Shown here: piece by piece, positions 62,245-64,000 of the stretch
Numbering within the stretch: position 1 is the first letter of the stretch
Layout of the letters: the number at the start of each line of letters is the position of its first letter
From: Oceanimonas baumannii
GTDB taxonomy: Bacteria; Pseudomonadota; Gammaproteobacteria; Enterobacterales; Aeromonadaceae
Assembly (NCBI RefSeq): GCF_002245495.1
Contig: NZ_NQJF01000003.1
Coordinates: forward strand, 248,001 to 312,000
Reading direction: 5' to 3'
DNA: 64,000 bases
The notes under the pieces: generated by a model
Database searches by the model: none
What the model saw: the letters and a program-made list of their open reading frames with translations, nothing else
Told to the model about the DNA's origin: nothing
Translations under genes and position numbers: made by a program

Positions 62245-62268
62245 ATTGTTAATATCTTCACGTGCAAT
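62245..62268. promoter_or_regulatory. Possible operator in the xdhA promoter
   Basis: A 24-bp stretch starting ATTGTTA and ending CAAT has the same length and outer dyad as the element upstream of the GntR gene (56019-56042); 13 of 24 positions match. It is weaker than the other two sites. Confidence 0.3.
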
Positions 62269-62430
62269 TAAATTAAAAACTGACCCGGCAGTCAACAAAA
62301 TTTTTACACTTAGGTTGCAGTCATGCCCCGGCACATAGTTAACTGGCTGCTGTAGAAACAGTTTTTTGATTGGCTGCACGATCTAACCGTCAAATCTTTT
62401 TATTCAAGTGTAGTGGGAGCATCCTTGATC

Positions 62431-63819
62431 ATGTCTGAAACAACCCAGAACCGGCAGGCGCACCGGGTGTTTGCCGGCGTCGCCTTGGCCATTATGCTCG
62501 GCGCACTGGAGATCACCTTGCTGATGCCGACAATTTCCCGGTTGGGAGAAATGTTTGATTCACCCCGGCTGGCTCCGTTGCTGGTCAGCAGTTACCTGTT
62601 TAGCATGACCCTGACCATGCCCGTTTATGGCAGGCTGAGCGACCGTTTTGGCCGTACCCCCTGCCTGATGGCGGCACTGGCACTGTTTACCCTGGGCTCT
62701 CTGACCAGCACCCTGACCGACAGCCTGCCGGTGCTGCTTGCCACCCGGTTGCTGACGGGGCTGGGGGGCGGAGGCCTGATCGCCTTGTCGTTTGCAGTGA
62801 TTGCCGATGTTATCCCCCCTCGCCAGGTAGGCCGTTATCAGGGACTGATCTCCACGCTGTTTGCGGTATCCAGCGTGGCCGGCCCGCTGCTGGGTGCCTT
62901 TATCATGGCGCACTTTGACTGGCGCTGGCTGTTTCTGTTCAAGCTGCCTCTGGGATTGCTGGCCATGGGCATCAGCTACTGGGCGCTGAAAGATCTGGGC
63001 CACAAGGGTGCCCGCAGCGCGCCGGATAACCTCGGCATCATCCTGTTACTGCTGGCGGGTATCGGCTGGGGTTTATCTACCAATACCGCCGAGTTGTTGC
63101 CTGCGCTGACCACATTACAGCCGGCACTGCTGGCCGGGGCTATCATGCTCAGTCTGGTATTACTGGTACAGCAGTGGCGACACCCCAACCCGGTGCTGCC
63201 TCTGCGTTTGCTGAGCGGCCGCCTGCTGTCCATTGCCTTTTTGCTGCTCGCCCTGTCAGAAGGCGTACGGCTGGGTCTGCTGGTATATTTGCCGCTCGCA
63301 CTGGAACAGCACCAGGGAATGAGCCCGGACAATACCAGCCGGGTTTTACTGTGGTTTATTTTGAGTGTAACGGCTGGCACCTTTATCAGTGGCAAACGTA
63401 TTGCACACCAGGGCTTATGCCGGCCGTTTCCCTGGGCGGGCGGTGTGTTACTGGGGGTAGGCAGTCTGTTGTTACTGGCGCTGTTCAGCCGCTGGTTGAA
63501 TGGCTCCTGGCTTTATGTCGGCCTGATCACCAGCGGCACCGGCATTGGCTTTCTGATTGTGTCCTGCTCTATTGCGGTGCAGAACGCTTTGCCATCGCAA
63601 CAACTGGGAGCCGGACTGGCACTGATGAACTTCTGCCGTTCATTGGGAGGCACGCTTGGCGTCATCTGGCTGGGCTGGCAATACCAGCAGCAGCTGGCCG
63701 ACTGGTCAACACCCGTCTATGGCTCCCTGGCTGGGTATGGCGTTGTTTGCCTGCTATTGGGCTTCATCATGCCCGATAAAGAGCTGGGCAATCAGGCCAA
63801 GCACCAGCCGGAATCATAA
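62431..63819 (+). CDS. MFS transporter (drug:H+ antiporter-like)
   Basis: A 462-residue major facilitator protein with about 13-14 hydrophobic segments. Motif A is YGRLSDRFGRTPC in the first loop, and the LTGLGGGGLIALS segment with the GPLLGAFI motif points to the DHA2-like branch. The first helix has glutamate (LEITLLMPTI) where drug exporters often have aspartate. It is divergent from xdhA and convergent with a RutR-like TetR gene, overlapping its end by a few bases. Its substrate may be a purine or pyrimidine product or a drug. The ATG at 62431 is used in place of an upstream GTG. Confidence 0.82.
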   Translation: MSETTQNRQAHRVFAGVALAIMLGALEITLLMPTISRLGEMFDSPRLAPLLVSSYLFSMTLTMPVYGRLSDRFGRTPCLMAALALFTLGSLTSTLTDSLPVLLATRLLTGLGGGGLIALSFAVIADVIPPRQVGRYQGLISTLFAVSSVAGPLLGAFIMAHFDWRWLFLFKLPLGLLAMGISYWALKDLGHKGARSAPDNLGIILLLLAGIGWGLSTNTAELLPALTTLQPALLAGAIMLSLVLLVQQWRHPNPVLPLRLLSGRLLSIAFLLLALSEGVRLGLLVYLPLALEQHQGMSPDNTSRVLLWFILSVTAGTFISGKRIAHQGLCRPFPWAGGVLLGVGSLLLLALFSRWLNGSWLYVGLITSGTGIGFLIVSCSIAVQNALPSQQLGAGLALMNFCRSLGGTLGVIWLGWQYQQQLADWSTPVYGSLAGYGVVCLLLGFIMPDKELGNQAKHQPES

Positions 63820-64000
63820 TGACGATAAAGGACGAACCCGGCAGCCCTCGATCACCAGGCGGGTGATAACCTCGGCGGCCTGGTCATAATCAGTGTCGTC
63901 GAGCTCTTCCTTGCCCAGCGCCATAGTGATCTGCCAGTTAAAATCAGCGTAGGTCTGGGTAGAGGCCCAAATCGCAAACAGCAGATGCCGAGGTTCCAAC
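63814..64000 (-). CDS. TetR-family regulator, RutR-like, C-terminal fragment (5' end outside window)
   Basis: The minus strand encodes at least 61 residues ending at TGA (63814-63816). HLLFAIWASTQTYADFNWQI and AAEVITRLVIEGC are very close to the C-terminal ligand domain of RutR, the pyrimidine-responsive TetR regulator that also binds purine-related genes in E. coli. The DNA-binding domain and start lie beyond position 64000. It overlaps the MFS gene tail to tail. Confidence 0.7.
   Translation of the reverse strand, partial: LEPRHLLFAIWASTQTYADFNWQITMALGKEELDDTDYDQAAEVITRLVIEGCRVRPLSSL

Noticed and set aside
1-64000. tRNA, rRNA or riboswitch genes
   Set aside because: I saw no cloverleaf with a T-arm, no rRNA segment and no known riboswitch consensus, though a covariance search could not be run here.

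Overview
The window is about 64 kb of fairly GC-rich DNA with dense, operon-style genes. It looks like the chromosome of a free-living, probably marine or brackish, metabolically versatile gammaproteobacterium. The gene mix (sodium/glutamate symporter and TRAP transporters, DUF3461, DUF2797, taurine dissimilation, purine catabolism) would suit the Oceanimonas/Zobellella/Oceanisphaera group of the Aeromonadaceae, but that placement is inference from gene content. I saw no rRNA, tRNA, CRISPR array or prophage. The only intact mobile element is one IS4-family insertion sequence.

Layout. 1-6.2 kb: end of a membrane protein gene, then a minus-strand operon (M20 amidohydrolase, YfcC-type transporter, enolase-superfamily epimerase) divergent from a LysR gene and followed by a DapA-family lyase; this looks like N-acyl amino acid or dipeptide catabolism. 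6.3-7.1 kb: a Sir2 deacetylase. 7.3-16.1 kb: a sigma-54 two-component system with a linked periplasmic binding protein, then an operon of succinate-semialdehyde dehydrogenase, iron-containing alcohol dehydrogenase and a transporter, preceded by paired dyads and a textbook -24/-12 promoter. 16.1-16.7 kb: a deletion scar joining the remains of two divergent genes. 16.7-21.7 kb: LysR divergent from a GltS symporter, YtcJ-like amidohydrolase and CobW-type GTPase. 21.7-28.2 kb: HAD phosphatase, DUF2797, PhoD-like phosphatase, chemoreceptor and AI-2E-family permease.

28.2-32.4 kb: the lower urate pathway (allA, uraD, puuE, divergent uraH and an NCS2 purine permease). 32.5-40.3 kb: two DUF3461 paralogues, a small unknown protein, an aldehyde-dehydrogenase-like protein lacking the catalytic residues, a SulP transporter and a CobS/CobT-like AAA/VWA pair. 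40.3-55.1 kb: a taurine dissimilation region containing a TRAP transporter with universal stress protein, an IS4 element lodged in a REP-like repeat, xsc-pta-DUF6506, a YeiH-type exporter, the MocR regulator tauR and taurine dehydrogenase tauXY. 55.2-62.2 kb: a GntR/FCD regulator and the xdhABC-guaD operon. The end holds an MFS transporter and the 3' end of a RutR-like TetR gene.

How the parts work together. Guanine would be deaminated by GuaD and oxidised to urate by XdhABC; after urate oxidation (no uricase found here) UraH, UraD, PuuE and AllA continue to glyoxylate. Taurine would enter by the TRAP system, be deaminated by TauXY to sulfoacetaldehyde, and be cleaved by Xsc to acetyl phosphate and sulfite; Pta then gives acetyl-CoA and the YeiH protein may export sulfite or sulfate. 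The strongest new signal is regulatory: the three promoters in front of the TRAP, xsc and tauX genes carry the same pair of TGG-centred direct repeats with an identical 23-bp period, which I read as the TauR operator. The second is the complete sigma-54 enhancer and promoter in front of gabD.
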